A program made the translations under genes and the position numbers. DNA of 35,869 nucleotides, taken from NCBI GenBank assembly GCA_937949745.1, contig CALECM010000023.1, positions 1-35,869 on the forward strand, written 5' to 3'. Source of the DNA: an uncultured Bacteroidales bacterium (GTDB taxonomy: Bacteria; Bacteroidota; Bacteroidia; Bacteroidales; WCHB1-69). This document shows, piece by piece, positions 24,734-33,366 of this stretch (its first letter is position 1; each line of letters opens with the position of its first letter). The notes under the pieces were generated by a model. The model was given only the letters and a program-made list of their open reading frames with translations, had not been told where the DNA came from and ran no database searches.

Positions 24734-25117
24734 TCATAAAACCATTTCCCTGAATAAGGTTTCCGTAGTTTTTTCCAGATCGTAGGATAATCCGCTATGG
24801 GGACGTGAAGTTTGGATACACGAACTTCTTACCGCGGTGAGCCACCGGAATCGTTCGGGTATTTCTAATTGCGCGATAGATCCTCCTTCCGGATGACCGT
24901 CGGCTATTTTCTGAAAACTTTCCAATGTGCTGCGGATCAGGTTCAGATCCAGGTCTTGTGAAAAGAGGTTTAAGCGGTTTTCATCCACCCGGTATTTTAA
25001 TTTGATAAATTTGGCTTCTTTAGAGAAAATAATGATTCCTATATTCAGAAATTCCTCTCTTTCTACCTTCGGTATAATCCGGATCACGGCGTATTCATAT
25101 AAGTATTGATCTTGCAT
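24734..25117 (-). CDS. DUF3037 family protein paired with a HipA-like kinase
   Basis: A 127-residue protein of the DUF3037 type. It opens with YEYAVIRIIPKVEREEFLNIGIIIFS, the conserved N-terminal strand and helix of this family, and continues with DLNLIRSTLESF. Its start codon lies inside the end of the HipA-like gene (23-base overlap), so the two are translationally coupled. DUF3037 genes are commonly found beside HipA-like kinases, but the role is unknown. It might be a regulator, substrate or inhibitor of the kinase. No DNA-binding motif is visible. Confidence 0.87.
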   Translation of the reverse strand: MQDQYLYEYAVIRIIPKVEREEFLNIGIIIFSKEAKFIKLKYRVDENRLNLFSQDLDLNLIRSTLESFQKIADGHPEGGSIAQLEIPERFRWLTAVRSSCIQTSRPHSGLSYDLEKTTETLFREMVL

Positions 25118-25877
25118 GTTGCGCCTCTTTAATGAATATTCTGGAGTTTTGTAACCGAAGTATTAAATAATGAAGGTAGATGTCCCTCAATTGGGCAGGA
25201 GTTTCGCCTTCTTCACCCCAACTCAGCCAGTCGTCGGGAATCAGTTCCACTATTTCTTTAATTGTCTCAGGATTCAATAAGCGGGAAAATTCTTCATTTA
25301 CCTCATCGAGAAGACTTGCATAGGGTAGGAGAACGTGGTCTTTGATCATAGGGAACGGGTTAACGGCCTGTTTTTCCCAGTTATCCCAGGAGTGATGAAA
25401 ATATAGAGAGGAGCCGTGGTCGATCAGCCATAATTCCCTGAATTTTACCATCATGTTCGTATTTTTAACCGTACGGTCTACATTGGTAAGAAACGCGTCC
25501 AGCCAAACGATCCGGGAAGCTTCCGAAGCAGCCACTTTGGTCGTAACCGGATCAAAGGTAAGTGCGCCCGAAAGAAAATGTAATCCCAGATTTAAACCCT
25601 GGCTCCATTTCAAGAGATCCTGAATTTCCTCGTCGGCTTCAGTGCGCCCGAAGGCTTCATCCAAATTGACAAAAACCAGTTCGGGGACCCTTAATCCCAG
25701 TGTTTTCGCGAACATCCCTCCGATAAGCTCGGCAATGAGCGATTTTACACCATGACCTGAACCCCGGAATTTCACCACATATTTGAAATCGTCGTCAGCT
25801 TCCGCCAACGCCGGTAATGATCCTCCTTCGCGTAACGGAGTAATATAACGAGTCACGTTTACCGTCCGTAATTCCAT
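25095..25877 (-). CDS. HipA-like family kinase
   Basis: A 260-residue kinase of the short HipA-like group. K36 in FKYVVKFRG and E50 fit the nucleotide-binding lobe. D134 in LTNVDRTVKNTN (131-141) is the catalytic aspartate with the paired asparagine N139/N141, and D153 in LIDHGSSL is the metal-binding aspartate. Full-length HipA toxins (about 440 residues) carry an extra N-terminal domain and act with a HipB antitoxin. Here both are missing, and the gene is coupled to DUF3037 instead. So it may not be a classical toxin. A TATTTTTG -7 box at 25899-25906 precedes it. Confidence 0.85.
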   Translation of the reverse strand: MELRTVNVTRYITPLREGGSLPALAEADDDFKYVVKFRGSGHGVKSLIAELIGGMFAKTLGLRVPELVFVNLDEAFGRTEADEEIQDLLKWSQGLNLGLHFLSGALTFDPVTTKVAASEASRIVWLDAFLTNVDRTVKNTNMMVKFRELWLIDHGSSLYFHHSWDNWEKQAVNPFPMIKDHVLLPYASLLDEVNEEFSRLLNPETIKEIVELIPDDWLSWGEEGETPAQLRDIYLHYLILRLQNSRIFIKEAQHARSILI

Positions 25878-25898
25878 TCACTATTATTTATTGAATTG

Positions 25899-25906
25899 CA
25901 AAAATA
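25899..25906 (-). promoter_or_regulatory. Predicted -7 box for the HipA-like/DUF3037 pair
   Basis: The minus strand reads TATTTTTG, matching TAnnTTTG, 22 bases before the start of the HipA-like gene. No convincing -33 element. Confidence 0.5.
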
Positions 25907-25997
25907 AGAAATAACCTTTAGAATCTCCCTAAATGGCAGGAAGACTATTCAACTCTATGAACCCAGCGGATTATGTTATCGATATAATTTCCGGAAA

Positions 25998-27053
25998 CTA
26001 GTATAAATACATGTTTTTCATTTTCTCCAGGTCCACATTCAAAACATCTGTCAGATATTTTTCTACGGAACCATGATCTTTTTTTATCTGTTCAATACCG
26101 GCCTGCAGAAATTCACGTTTTACGCCGAAGAGTGCGGCCAGGTTTGGATATTCACTTTTTAATTTACCGTATTTATCTTCCAGATATTGATTGGATAAAA
26201 GATAATCCTGATAAATAACCTCTTCATCCACACCTAAAGATGAAAGTACAAGGGCCGCTCCCATACCCGTGCGATCTTTCCCGGCCGTGCAATGGAATAA
26301 TAGCGGTACATCGTTTTCATTTTGCAATAAGTTGAAAAATTCACGGTAACGTTCGATGTAACGAGGATCCGTAACCAGTTGAATATTTAATTGCATCATC
26401 ATGGAATCCATTTCCCCGGCCCGTAAATTGTTGAAATTCATCCCGGCGAAATCTGATAAATTACCGGGTTCTATGGAATAAGCATAATTTTCTTTCAGAG
26501 AAGACGGGTTTTTATCCGGTGCCGCTTCAATTTCGGATGGTGAACGGAAATCGACAATAGAGATCAGGGGAATAGACGATAAATATTGCAGATCTGATTC
26601 TGTCAGATTATGTAATTCGTCGCCACGGAATATTTTACCCCATTTAACATATTTTCCCTCTGTATTCCGGATTCCACCCAGATCACGGAAATTGAAACCA
26701 CCTTCCATAGGCAGATGTTTTTCGGCGAGTATAGCTTTTCCTTTTTCAGTATTTAACTGAAAATAATACCGGCTGTTTTCCGGGACATTAATTGGAAAAT
26801 TACCTGATCCATTCCCTGTAAGTAACGGAGTATTCATATCGATATCATCTACGGAAGCTCCGCCATACAAAGTCCATTGACCGTTGGTTTTGATATCGAG
26901 TGTTGCGGCTTTGGTATGTTTGTCCCGTACGACGGACGCATTTTGTGAAATATTTTCTCCTTCATATCCAATATTAAGGGTATCTTTTTTGGATTGGTTG
27001 CAGGAAGATAATACCAGGGAAAAAGTGATGAAAAACAAAATAATCTTGTTCAT
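25998..27053 (-). CDS. Lipoprotein tyrosine-protein phosphatase (PF13350 type)
   Basis: A 351-residue secreted lipoprotein. The signal ends in LVLSSC with the acylated cysteine near residue 18. A beta-rich N-terminal region (about 25-115) precedes the phosphatase domain. That domain shows FRDLGGIRN (122-130), FRGDELHNL and the active-site loop HCTAGKDRTG with nucleophile C255 and R261 (CX5R). Such enzymes dephosphorylate phosphotyrosine or phosphoinositide-like substrates outside the cytoplasm. The C-terminal helical part (about 270-345) matches the family. Nothing nearby indicates a substrate. The gene looks complete. Confidence 0.93.
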   Translation of the reverse strand: MNKIILFFITFSLVLSSCNQSKKDTLNIGYEGENISQNASVVRDKHTKAATLDIKTNGQWTLYGGASVDDIDMNTPLLTGNGSGNFPINVPENSRYYFQLNTEKGKAILAEKHLPMEGGFNFRDLGGIRNTEGKYVKWGKIFRGDELHNLTESDLQYLSSIPLISIVDFRSPSEIEAAPDKNPSSLKENYAYSIEPGNLSDFAGMNFNNLRAGEMDSMMMQLNIQLVTDPRYIERYREFFNLLQNENDVPLLFHCTAGKDRTGMGAALVLSSLGVDEEVIYQDYLLSNQYLEDKYGKLKSEYPNLAALFGVKREFLQAGIEQIKKDHGSVEKYLTDVLNVDLEKMKNMYLY

Positions 27054-27176
27054 ATTTTTTATTTATAATGGATTAATTACATTTTCCGGTTCGAAAAGTT
27101 CAATTATAATAATATCGGAAGAATTTTATGATCATACGGTAATATACGGATTACATTATATCATTTCTGAAAATCG

Positions 27177-27184
27177 TATCTTTG
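27177..27184 (+). promoter_or_regulatory. Predicted -7 box for the thioesterase gene
   Basis: TATCTTTG matches TAnnTTTG. It lies 39 bases before the ATG at 27224, which argues for that start rather than the TTG at 27182 inside the box. Confidence 0.6.
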
Positions 27185-27223
27185 CGCTTCGATGATCCAA
27201 AAATACAATTAATATATCATAAA

Positions 27224-27652
27224 ATGGCATTTAAATCACTTATAACCCACAGGCTTGTAAAAAGCGAAGATCTTAACCACCACAGGACTTTATTTGCCGG
27301 ACGTTGTTCGGAATGGTTTGTCGAGTCATCTTTCATTGCCGTGGCCAATGTACTGGATCCGGAAAATGTGGTATGTCTTAAAATACACGGAATGGAATTT
27401 TTACATCCGGTACATTCGGGAGATATTCTGACATTCGACAGTCGTATCGTAGCGAACGGGCGCAGTACTTTAACCGTTTTCACACGGGTATATAAGGATA
27501 ATACTCCCGAAGATACTTTTTGTGAAGGATTCGCTACTTTTGTACATGTAGATGAAGAGACCAGGGCACAGCCTCATCATATTGTCATTATTCCGGCTAC
27601 GGATGAAGAAAGAAGGCTTAACGAATTAGCCGTTTCACTCCGGAAAAAGTAA
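27224..27652 (+). CDS. Hotdog-fold acyl-CoA thioesterase
   Basis: A protein of about 142 residues in the hotdog acyl-CoA thioesterase (YciA/ACOT) family. It hydrolyses acyl-CoA to free acid and CoA in the cytoplasm. Visible features are HHRTLFAGRCSEWFVESSF near the N-terminus (the strand and central helix, with the catalytic acidic region), the HPVHSGDILTFDSRI strand pair and the VYKDNTPEDTFCEGFATFVHVDEE segment. The longer reading frame from a TTG at 27182 overlaps the promoter, so ATG 27224 is the chosen start. It converges on the ribosomal operon, with a strong hairpin between them. Confidence 0.9.
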   Translation: MAFKSLITHRLVKSEDLNHHRTLFAGRCSEWFVESSFIAVANVLDPENVVCLKIHGMEFLHPVHSGDILTFDSRIVANGRSTLTVFTRVYKDNTPEDTFCEGFATFVHVDEETRAQPHHIVIIPATDEERRLNELAVSLRKK

Positions 27653-27660
27653 TACACGGC

Positions 27661-27696
27661 AAAAAAAGAAGGTTGTCCCCAAAAAGGACAACCTTC
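27661..27696 (-). terminator. Terminator of the rpmD-rplQ operon
   Basis: Arms GAAGGTTGTCC and GGACAACCTTC (11 base pairs) enclose a seven-base loop. On the minus strand the hairpin is followed by seven T. It ends the ribosomal operon and also lies directly after the convergent thioesterase gene. Confidence 0.92.
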
Positions 27697-27721
27697 AGAC
27701 ACGTATAAAGCAAATATTATT

Positions 27722-28261
27722 TTATTCGTTGTTGGTTTCCGGATTTTCTTCCGGTTGTACATCATTAGGGGTTTCGATTTCGGCCACAGGAGTTTCTGTT
27801 TCCATAGCCGGAGCCTGATCTTCGGAAGAAGTCTGTGCCGTACTTTTCTTGCTGCGACGGGTACGCGTAGTTTTTTTCTTGGTTTCGCCAGAGGTATAAG
27901 TTTCATTATAGTCCACCAGTTCGATGATACACATTTCTGCGTTGTCACCCTGTCTGAATCCGGTTTTTAAAATACGGGTATATCCTCCGGGACGTGTAGC
28001 TATTTTGGTAGCTATTTCGCGATAAAGTTCCGTAATGGCTTCCTTATCCTGTAAATAGGAGAAAACGACCCTTCTCGAATGAGTGGTATCATTTTTACTA
28101 CGGGTGATAAGAGGCTCGATATATTTACGCAACTCTTTCGCTTTAGCCACAGTGGTAGTAATTCTTTTATGTTTAATTAAAGAAGAAGCCATATTGGAAA
28201 GCATGGCTTGCCGGTGTGTATTGGTCCTACCTAAATGGTTGATTCTTTTCGCGTGTCTCAT
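27722..28261 (-). CDS. rplQ: 50S ribosomal protein L17
   Basis: A 179-residue L17. The first 120 or so residues match the family (MRHAKRINHLGRTNTHRQAML, KELRKYIEPLITRSKND, ATRPGGYTRILKTGFRQGDNAEMCIIELV). The remaining 50-55 residues form a low-complexity tail: first basic (KKKTTRTRRSKKS), then acidic and Pro/Thr rich. L17 sits at the peptide-exit side of the large subunit. It is the last gene of the operon, 4 bases after rpoA, as expected in the alpha operon, and a terminator follows. Confidence 0.97.
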   Translation of the reverse strand: MRHAKRINHLGRTNTHRQAMLSNMASSLIKHKRITTTVAKAKELRKYIEPLITRSKNDTTHSRRVVFSYLQDKEAITELYREIATKIATRPGGYTRILKTGFRQGDNAEMCIIELVDYNETYTSGETKKKTTRTRRSKKSTAQTSSEDQAPAMETETPVAEIETPNDVQPEENPETNNE

Positions 28262-28265
28262 TTTC

Positions 28266-29261
28266 TTAATCCTTATCTAATTTATATTTTGATACATTCA
28301 TTCCAAATTCCAGTCCCTTACTTTTTACTAAATCTTCCAGTTCAGATAAAGATTTCTTTCCAAAGTTGCGAAATTTCAATAAATCGCTTTTTTGGATAGC
28401 GACTAAATCCCCTAAAGTTTCCAGTTCGGCAGATTTTAAACAGTTAAGGGCGCGAACGGACAGGTCCATATCCGCAAGTTTAGATTTCAATATTTGACGG
28501 GTAACCAGAGAAGCTTCATCAAACTCTTCGTTCACTTCCGTATTGTCACTGAGATCTGCGGCGATCTTTTCGTCCGAGAAGAGGACAAAATGCTGGATCA
28601 ATATTTTAGCGGCTTCTTTCAAAGCTTCTTTAGGATGGATAGAACCATCGGTGTTGATCTCGAAAATAAGTTTTTCAAAATCGGTTTGTTGTTCAACCCG
28701 GTAGTTATCAACGGTAAATTGTACGTTTTTAACCGGGGTATGGATAGAATCGATCGTAATTACATCAATACCTTCATGTAAAGATTTATTATCTTCGGCG
28801 GGAACATAACCGCGGCCTTTATCGATAGTGATATCCATAACGAGTTTTACGGAAGGTTCCATGCGGCAGATCAATAATTCCGGGTTTAATACCTGGAAAA
28901 AGTTGAGGAACCTGTTCATATCGCCGGCCGTAAAATTTTCCTGTCCGGATATTACGATGGTAGCTTTTTCCGCGAAGTTATTTTCAATTTTGTTCTTAAA
29001 CCTGATTTGTTTGAGGTTCAGAACCATATCCGTAACATCTTCCATGATTCCCGGAACAGATGAAAACTCCTGGGAAACGCCTTCTATTTTAATAGAGGTA
29101 ATTGCATAACCTTCCAAAGATGAAAGAAGCACACGGCGTAGGGCATTACCGATGGTAGTACCGTAGCCGGGTTGTAAAGGACGAAATTCAAATGTGCCAT
29201 GAAAATCGTCGGCTTCCGTCATAATAACTTTATCAGGTTTTTGAAACGTTAATATAGCCAT
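28266..29261 (-). CDS. rpoA: RNA polymerase alpha subunit
   Basis: A 331-residue alpha subunit, the dimer that starts RNA polymerase assembly and contacts upstream promoter DNA and regulators. The N-terminal domain (about 1-230) has the LQPGYGTTIGNALRRVLLSSLEG signature, and the C-terminal domain (about 250-320) has SVRALNCLKSAELETLGDLV and FGKKSLSELEDLV helices. The length is normal for Bacteroidota. It sits between rpsD and rplQ in the standard alpha-operon order. Confidence 0.98.
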   Translation of the reverse strand: MAILTFQKPDKVIMTEADDFHGTFEFRPLQPGYGTTIGNALRRVLLSSLEGYAITSIKIEGVSQEFSSVPGIMEDVTDMVLNLKQIRFKNKIENNFAEKATIVISGQENFTAGDMNRFLNFFQVLNPELLICRMEPSVKLVMDITIDKGRGYVPAEDNKSLHEGIDVITIDSIHTPVKNVQFTVDNYRVEQQTDFEKLIFEINTDGSIHPKEALKEAAKILIQHFVLFSDEKIAADLSDNTEVNEEFDEASLVTRQILKSKLADMDLSVRALNCLKSAELETLGDLVAIQKSDLLKFRNFGKKSLSELEDLVKSKGLEFGMNVSKYKLDKD

Positions 29262-29317
29262 TGTATGCTTATTTGTTTTATTTAATTTTAAATTTCTAAA
29301 TGGATTTGTATCAATTA

Positions 29318-29923
29318 TTATTTAGAATACAATTCCACGATTGCCTGCTCATTGATATTTTCAGGAATTTCGTCTCTTTCTGGATAATTCATGAATTTAC
29401 CGGACATCAGGGAAGAATCCCATTCCAGCCATGAGTAGGGGTTTGACCTGCCGTTCAATGAATTGGTAATAACTTCCAAAGCTTTTGAACGTTCGCGAAC
29501 AGCCACGATATCACCCGGCACGATAAGTGTAGAGGCAATATTGTTGATTTTACCGTTAACCATAATATGCCTGTGGTTTACGAGTTGACGTGCGGCTGCG
29601 CGGGTAGGGGCGATGCCCAGACGGTATACTACATTATCTAAACGTGATTCGATCAGTTTCATTAAATTCTGGCCCGTGATCCCTTTTTTGGTTACCGCTT
29701 TCTGGAACAGTTTTTTAAACTGACGTTCAAGCATTCCGTAGGTATATTTCGCTTTTTGTTTTTCCTGAAGCTGTAAACCATATTCCGATAACTTGGAACG
29801 TTTTTTTGCCTGTCCGTGTTGTCCCGGAGGATAGTTTTTTCTTTCAAAATATTTATCAGGACCGAAAATAGGTTCTTTAAATTTTCTTGCAATTTTGGTT
29901 TTTGGGCCCGTGTATCTTGCCAT
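29318..29923 (-). CDS. rpsD: 30S ribosomal protein S4
   Basis: A 201-residue S4, which starts small-subunit assembly by binding 16S rRNA. The opening MARYTGPKTKIARKFKEPIFG and the S4 RNA-binding domain at about 95-160 (ESRLDNVVYRLGIAPTRAAARQLVNHRHIMVNG) are clear. The N-terminal zinc-binding cysteines of some S4 proteins are absent, which is the common C-minus form. S4 often represses its own operon in other bacteria; no such site was identified here. Standard position between rpsK and rpoA. Confidence 0.98.
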   Translation of the reverse strand: MARYTGPKTKIARKFKEPIFGPDKYFERKNYPPGQHGQAKKRSKLSEYGLQLQEKQKAKYTYGMLERQFKKLFQKAVTKKGITGQNLMKLIESRLDNVVYRLGIAPTRAAARQLVNHRHIMVNGKINNIASTLIVPGDIVAVRERSKALEVITNSLNGRSNPYSWLEWDSSLMSGKFMNYPERDEIPENINEQAIVELYSK

Positions 29924-29972
29924 ATCTCTCTATATTTGCTTATTTTCTATTATTAATTATTCTGTATAAATA

Positions 29973-30362
29973 TTAAACTCTTCTGCGTTTGGGTGGACGG
30001 CAACCGTTGTGTGGAAGAGGAGTAACATCCATGATCTCTTCAACCATAATACCGGTTGAATGGATGGTACGGATTGCAGATTCTCTACCGCCGCCAGGGC
30101 CTTTTACATATACTTTTACTTTTCTTAATCCTAAATCATACGCTACTTTAGCACAGTCCTGTGCGGCCATCTGAGCAGCATAAGGCGTATTCTTTTTTGA
30201 TCCCCTGAATCCCATTTTTCCGGCGGAGGACCATGAAATAACCTGACCATCATTATTGGTGAGGGACACAATTACATTATTAAACGATGCAGATATGAAC
30301 GCTTTTCCCTGTGCTTCAATTCTTACAACTTTTTTCTTGGTTGATTTTGTGCTTTTTGCCAT
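29973..30362 (-). CDS. rpsK: 30S ribosomal protein S11
   Basis: A 129-residue S11, part of the small-subunit platform near the mRNA exit and E site. It is recognised by ASFNNVIVSLTNNDGQVISWSSAGKMGFRG, KVYVKGPGGGRESAIRTI and the DVTPLPHNGCRPPKRRRV terminus. Length and gene order are standard. A short lysine-rich N-terminus precedes the fold. Confidence 0.98.
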   Translation of the reverse strand: MAKSTKSTKKKVVRIEAQGKAFISASFNNVIVSLTNNDGQVISWSSAGKMGFRGSKKNTPYAAQMAAQDCAKVAYDLGLRKVKVYVKGPGGGRESAIRTIHSTGIMVEEIMDVTPLPHNGCRPPKRRRV

Positions 30363-30399
30363 AATTTTATTTTTTCTCTTCCCTTATTGCTGTTATTTA

Positions 30400-30774
30400 T
30401 TATTTAGTTGCTTTTTTCTTATTGGCAACGGTCTTTTTGCGGCCTTTCCTTGTACGGGCATTATTTTTGGTACTTTGTCCTCTAAGGGGTAAACCGATAC
30501 GATGGCGAATGCCTCTGTAACACCCGATATCCATTAACCGTTTGATATTCATCTGCACTTCGGAACGCAACGCTCCTTCAACTTTCATTTCATTAATGAC
30601 ACCACGAATGGCGGCCAGTTCATCATCATTCCATTCATTTACTTTTTTATCCCAACTAATACCGGCTTGATTTAATATTTTTTGGGCGGTACTGCGACCA
30701 ATACCGTAAATGTAAGTTAAACCGATTTCACCTCTCTTATTTTTCGGTAAATCTATACCTGCAATTCTTGCCAT
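30400..30774 (-). CDS. rpsM: 30S ribosomal protein S13
   Basis: A 124-residue S13, which contacts the P-site tRNA and the large subunit in the small-subunit head. Features are MARIAGIDLPKNKRGEIGLTYIYGIGRSTAQKIL at the start, the helix-two-turn-helix, and the C-terminal RHRIGLPLRGQSTKNNARTRKGRKKTVANKKK tail. Length as expected. It follows rpmJ by about 30 bases. Confidence 0.98.
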   Translation of the reverse strand: MARIAGIDLPKNKRGEIGLTYIYGIGRSTAQKILNQAGISWDKKVNEWNDDELAAIRGVINEMKVEGALRSEVQMNIKRLMDIGCYRGIRHRIGLPLRGQSTKNNARTRKGRKKTVANKKKATK

Positions 30775-30805
30775 ATTCTATTTCTCTGTTTATTAATGTT
30801 ATTGT

Positions 30806-30922
30806 TTATCCCTGACGTTGTTTGAATTTAGGATTTTTCTTGTTGATGACATAGACCACACCTTTTCTTCTCACTATGATGCAATCTTCGGATCTTTTTT
30901 TTACGGATGCTCTAACTTTCAT
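30806..30922 (-). CDS. rpmJ: 50S ribosomal protein L36
   Basis: A 38-residue ribosomal protein found by reading the gap between infA and rpsM. The minus-strand frame begins MKVRASVKKRSEDCIIVRRK and ends NKKNPKFKQRQG. It matches Bacteroidota L36 in length and ends. Only one cysteine is present, so the zinc ribbon ligand set of the classic form is incomplete, as in the C-minus form. Position between infA and rpsM is standard. Confidence 0.96.
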   Translation of the reverse strand: MKVRASVKKRSEDCIIVRRKGVVYVINKKNPKFKQRQG

Positions 30923-30947
30923 TTTTATATTTATTTATTGTTTTACT

Positions 30948-31169
30948 TTATGATTTATGCCTGAATGTTATTCTTCCTTTGGACAGATCGTACGGTGACA
31001 TCTCTACCTGTACTTTATCTCCCGGTAATATTTTGATATAATGCAATCTCATTTTTCCGGAAATATGGGCAGTAATGACATGTCCGTTCTCAAGCTTAAC
31101 GCGGAACATCGCATTTCCTAAAGATTCTATTACTACTCCATCCAGTTCAATTGACGATTGTTTTGCCAT
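30948..31169 (-). CDS. infA: Translation initiation factor IF-1
   Basis: A 73-residue OB-fold protein that occupies the ribosomal A site during initiation. MAKQSSIELDGVVIESLGNAMFRVKLENGHVITAHISGKMRLHYIKILPGDKVQVEMSPYDLSKGRITFR is the full family pattern, split here into its landmarks SIELDGVV, NAMFRVKL, HISGKMR and MSPYDLSKGRI. The length is normal. It lies 4 bases after map in the usual Bacteroidota order secY-map-infA-rpmJ. Confidence 0.98.
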   Translation of the reverse strand: MAKQSSIELDGVVIESLGNAMFRVKLENGHVITAHISGKMRLHYIKILPGDKVQVEMSPYDLSKGRITFRHKS

Positions 31170-31173
31170 AATT

Positions 31174-31965
31174 TTATATTACATTATTTCCTAACACTTC
31201 TTCTATATACTCGTAAGTTGATAAAACTTCAGTTCCTTTTTCGGTAATGGCGAGCTGATGCTCGAAATGGGCAGCAGGCTGACGGTCGATGGTACGTATG
31301 GTCCAGTTGTCATTTTCCATAAATATCCGGGGTGATTTCAGCGTGATCATGGGTTCGATACAAAACACCATCCCTTCTCTTAGTAATTCCCCTTTTCCCG
31401 GTTTTCCATAATTTAAGATATCCGGCTTTTCATGCATATCTTTACCTATTCCGTGCCCGCATAACTCTTTCACTACACCATAACCGAATGACTCCACGTA
31501 AGACTGGACGGCATGTCCGATATCTCCGGTCGTGTTATTTTTTACCGCCGCTTCAATCGCCTTATCCAATGATTCCCTGGTACGTTTCACCAATAATCTT
31601 TTTTCTTCCGATATTTCACCGACCGCAAAGGTATAGGCATAATCACCGTGATACCCGTTTTTGTAAACCCCGCAATCCACAGATATGATATCGCCGTCTT
31701 TTAATACGCTTTGATCGGGAATTCCGTGCACCACTACATCATTTACAGACAGGCAGAGGGAAGCCGGAAAGCCATTGTATCCTTTAAATGAAGGTACCGC
31801 CCCGTGATCCCGGATAAACTCTTCTCCGATTTTATCCAAATGCAACAGGGGAACTCCTGGTTTGATCGCTTTGGCTACTTCCGCTAAAGTTTTACCAACA
31901 AGCAAAGAACTTATTCTGATCAGTTCAATTTCCGTATCTTTTTTTAAGCGTATTTTATTGAACAT
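31174..31965 (-). CDS. map: Methionine aminopeptidase, type I
   Basis: A 263-residue cytoplasmic metalloenzyme that removes the initiator methionine. The active-site set is present: H80 in VVVHGIP, metal ligands D97 and D108 (SVDCGVYKNGYHGDYA), H171 in CGHGIG, E204 in FCIEPM and E235 in HFEHQLAI. Type I length without an N-terminal zinc extension. It is embedded in the secretion and translation operon, 9 bases after secY and 4 before infA, as in many Bacteroidota. Confidence 0.98.
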   Translation of the reverse strand: MFNKIRLKKDTEIELIRISSLLVGKTLAEVAKAIKPGVPLLHLDKIGEEFIRDHGAVPSFKGYNGFPASLCLSVNDVVVHGIPDQSVLKDGDIISVDCGVYKNGYHGDYAYTFAVGEISEEKRLLVKRTRESLDKAIEAAVKNNTTGDIGHAVQSYVESFGYGVVKELCGHGIGKDMHEKPDILNYGKPGKGELLREGMVFCIEPMITLKSPRIFMENDNWTIRTIDRQPAAHFEHQLAITEKGTEVLSTYEYIEEVLGNNVI

Positions 31966-31974
31966 CTCTTTATT

Positions 31975-33321
31975 TTATAAACCGCTCCGTCCTTTAAATC
32001 TTCCCGCTTTCGTTAATCCGTCGTAATTTCTCATTTTCAGATGGCTGTCGATTTGTTGCAGGGTATCCAGAACCACACCTACCATAATCAGCAGGGATGT
32101 TCCTCCGAAGAATTGTGCAAACTGTTGGTTCACACCGAATAACCTTACAATAGCAGGAAGTATGGCTACAATACCCAGGAATATGGATCCGGGTAAAGTA
32201 ATCTTGGACATGACATCATCAATAAAATTTGCCGTTTGTTTTCCCGGTTTAACACCGGGGATAAAACCGCCGTTTTTCTTCAGGTCTTCAGCTATCTGAC
32301 CGGGATTGATCGTGATAGCAGTATAGAAGTAGGTAAAACCTATGATCAACAGGAAGAATACAATGTTATACCCCAGTCCGTTATAATCGATGAAACTTTG
32401 CCAGAAACCGCCTGTGGAGGTTTGGGAAACCGATACGAAAGTTAACGGAAGGAACATAATAGCCTGGGCAAAAATGATAGGCATTACACCTGCGGCATTT
32501 ACTTTAAGCGGTAAGAAATTCCTTACACCGCCATATTGTTTGTTGCCCACGATTCTTTTGGCGTATTGTATAGGGATACGCCGGGTCCCCTGTACCAATA
32601 GAATACAGAGGCTTATAATAAGCATTAAAACTATAATCTCAATCACAAAAATGATAGGTCCTCCGTTCATTTCGCTGATCCTGGAAATAAATTCGGCATG
32701 GATGGCGTACGGGAAACGTGCGATGATCCCGATCATGATGATCAGGGAAATACCGTTTCCAAGTCCTTTATCCGTAATCCTTTCACCAAGCCACATCACG
32801 AAAAGTGTTCCTACGATGAGCAGGATAAAGGAAGACAGGGAGAACGCCGTAAATCCTAAGATCCTTGTACTTAACATTGTCGGGGATACAGCACTGAAGA
32901 ACTGTCCCTGAATATTGGCAATATAAGCAGGAGCTTGTACGGCTACTACCGCCACAGTGAGGTAACGGGTAATCTGATTAATCTTTTTTCTTCCGCTTTC
33001 GCCTTCTTTCTGCAACCTTTGGAAAAAAGGAACCGCCAGTGTCAATAATTGGATTACGATAGAGGCGGAGATATAAGGCATGATACCAAGGGCAAAAATG
33101 GAAGCATTCGAAAATGCGCCGCCGGAGAAAAGGTCGAGCATACCTAAAAGACCTTCCTGGGCTGCCTGGGTAAAACCTCCCAAAGAAGCCGGATTGATAC
33201 CCGGAAGCACAATATGAGATCCTAACCGATAAATCAATATAATACCTAAAGTGTAAAGAATGCGTTTACGCAAATCTTCAATTTTAAATATATTCTTTAT
33301 GGTTTCTATGAATTTTTTCAT
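31975..33321 (-). CDS. secY: Protein translocase subunit SecY
   Basis: A 448-residue channel protein of the Sec translocon in the inner membrane, with ten membrane helices. Landmarks are KIEDLRKRILYTLGIILIYRLGSHIVLPGI at the start, LLGMLDLFSGGAF (the plug region), GNGISLII, RRIPIQYAKR, the pore-ring helices and LKKNGGFIPGVKPG near the cytosolic loop. The length is typical. SecE and SecG are not in the window. It follows rplO by 45 bases. Confidence 0.98.
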   Translation of the reverse strand: MKKFIETIKNIFKIEDLRKRILYTLGIILIYRLGSHIVLPGINPASLGGFTQAAQEGLLGMLDLFSGGAFSNASIFALGIMPYISASIVIQLLTLAVPFFQRLQKEGESGRKKINQITRYLTVAVVAVQAPAYIANIQGQFFSAVSPTMLSTRILGFTAFSLSSFILLIVGTLFVMWLGERITDKGLGNGISLIIMIGIIARFPYAIHAEFISRISEMNGGPIIFVIEIIVLMLIISLCILLVQGTRRIPIQYAKRIVGNKQYGGVRNFLPLKVNAAGVMPIIFAQAIMFLPLTFVSVSQTSTGGFWQSFIDYNGLGYNIVFFLLIIGFTYFYTAITINPGQIAEDLKKNGGFIPGVKPGKQTANFIDDVMSKITLPGSIFLGIVAILPAIVRLFGVNQQFAQFFGGTSLLIMVGVVLDTLQQIDSHLKMRNYDGLTKAGRFKGRSGL

Positions 33322-33366
33322 GAGTAATCAAATTAAGTGTCTAAGTTTCCCGTTTTTTGCTCGTTT

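Noticed and set aside
32390..32911. Plus-strand frame inside secY
   Set aside because: It is antisense to a well-conserved gene and shows no motif.
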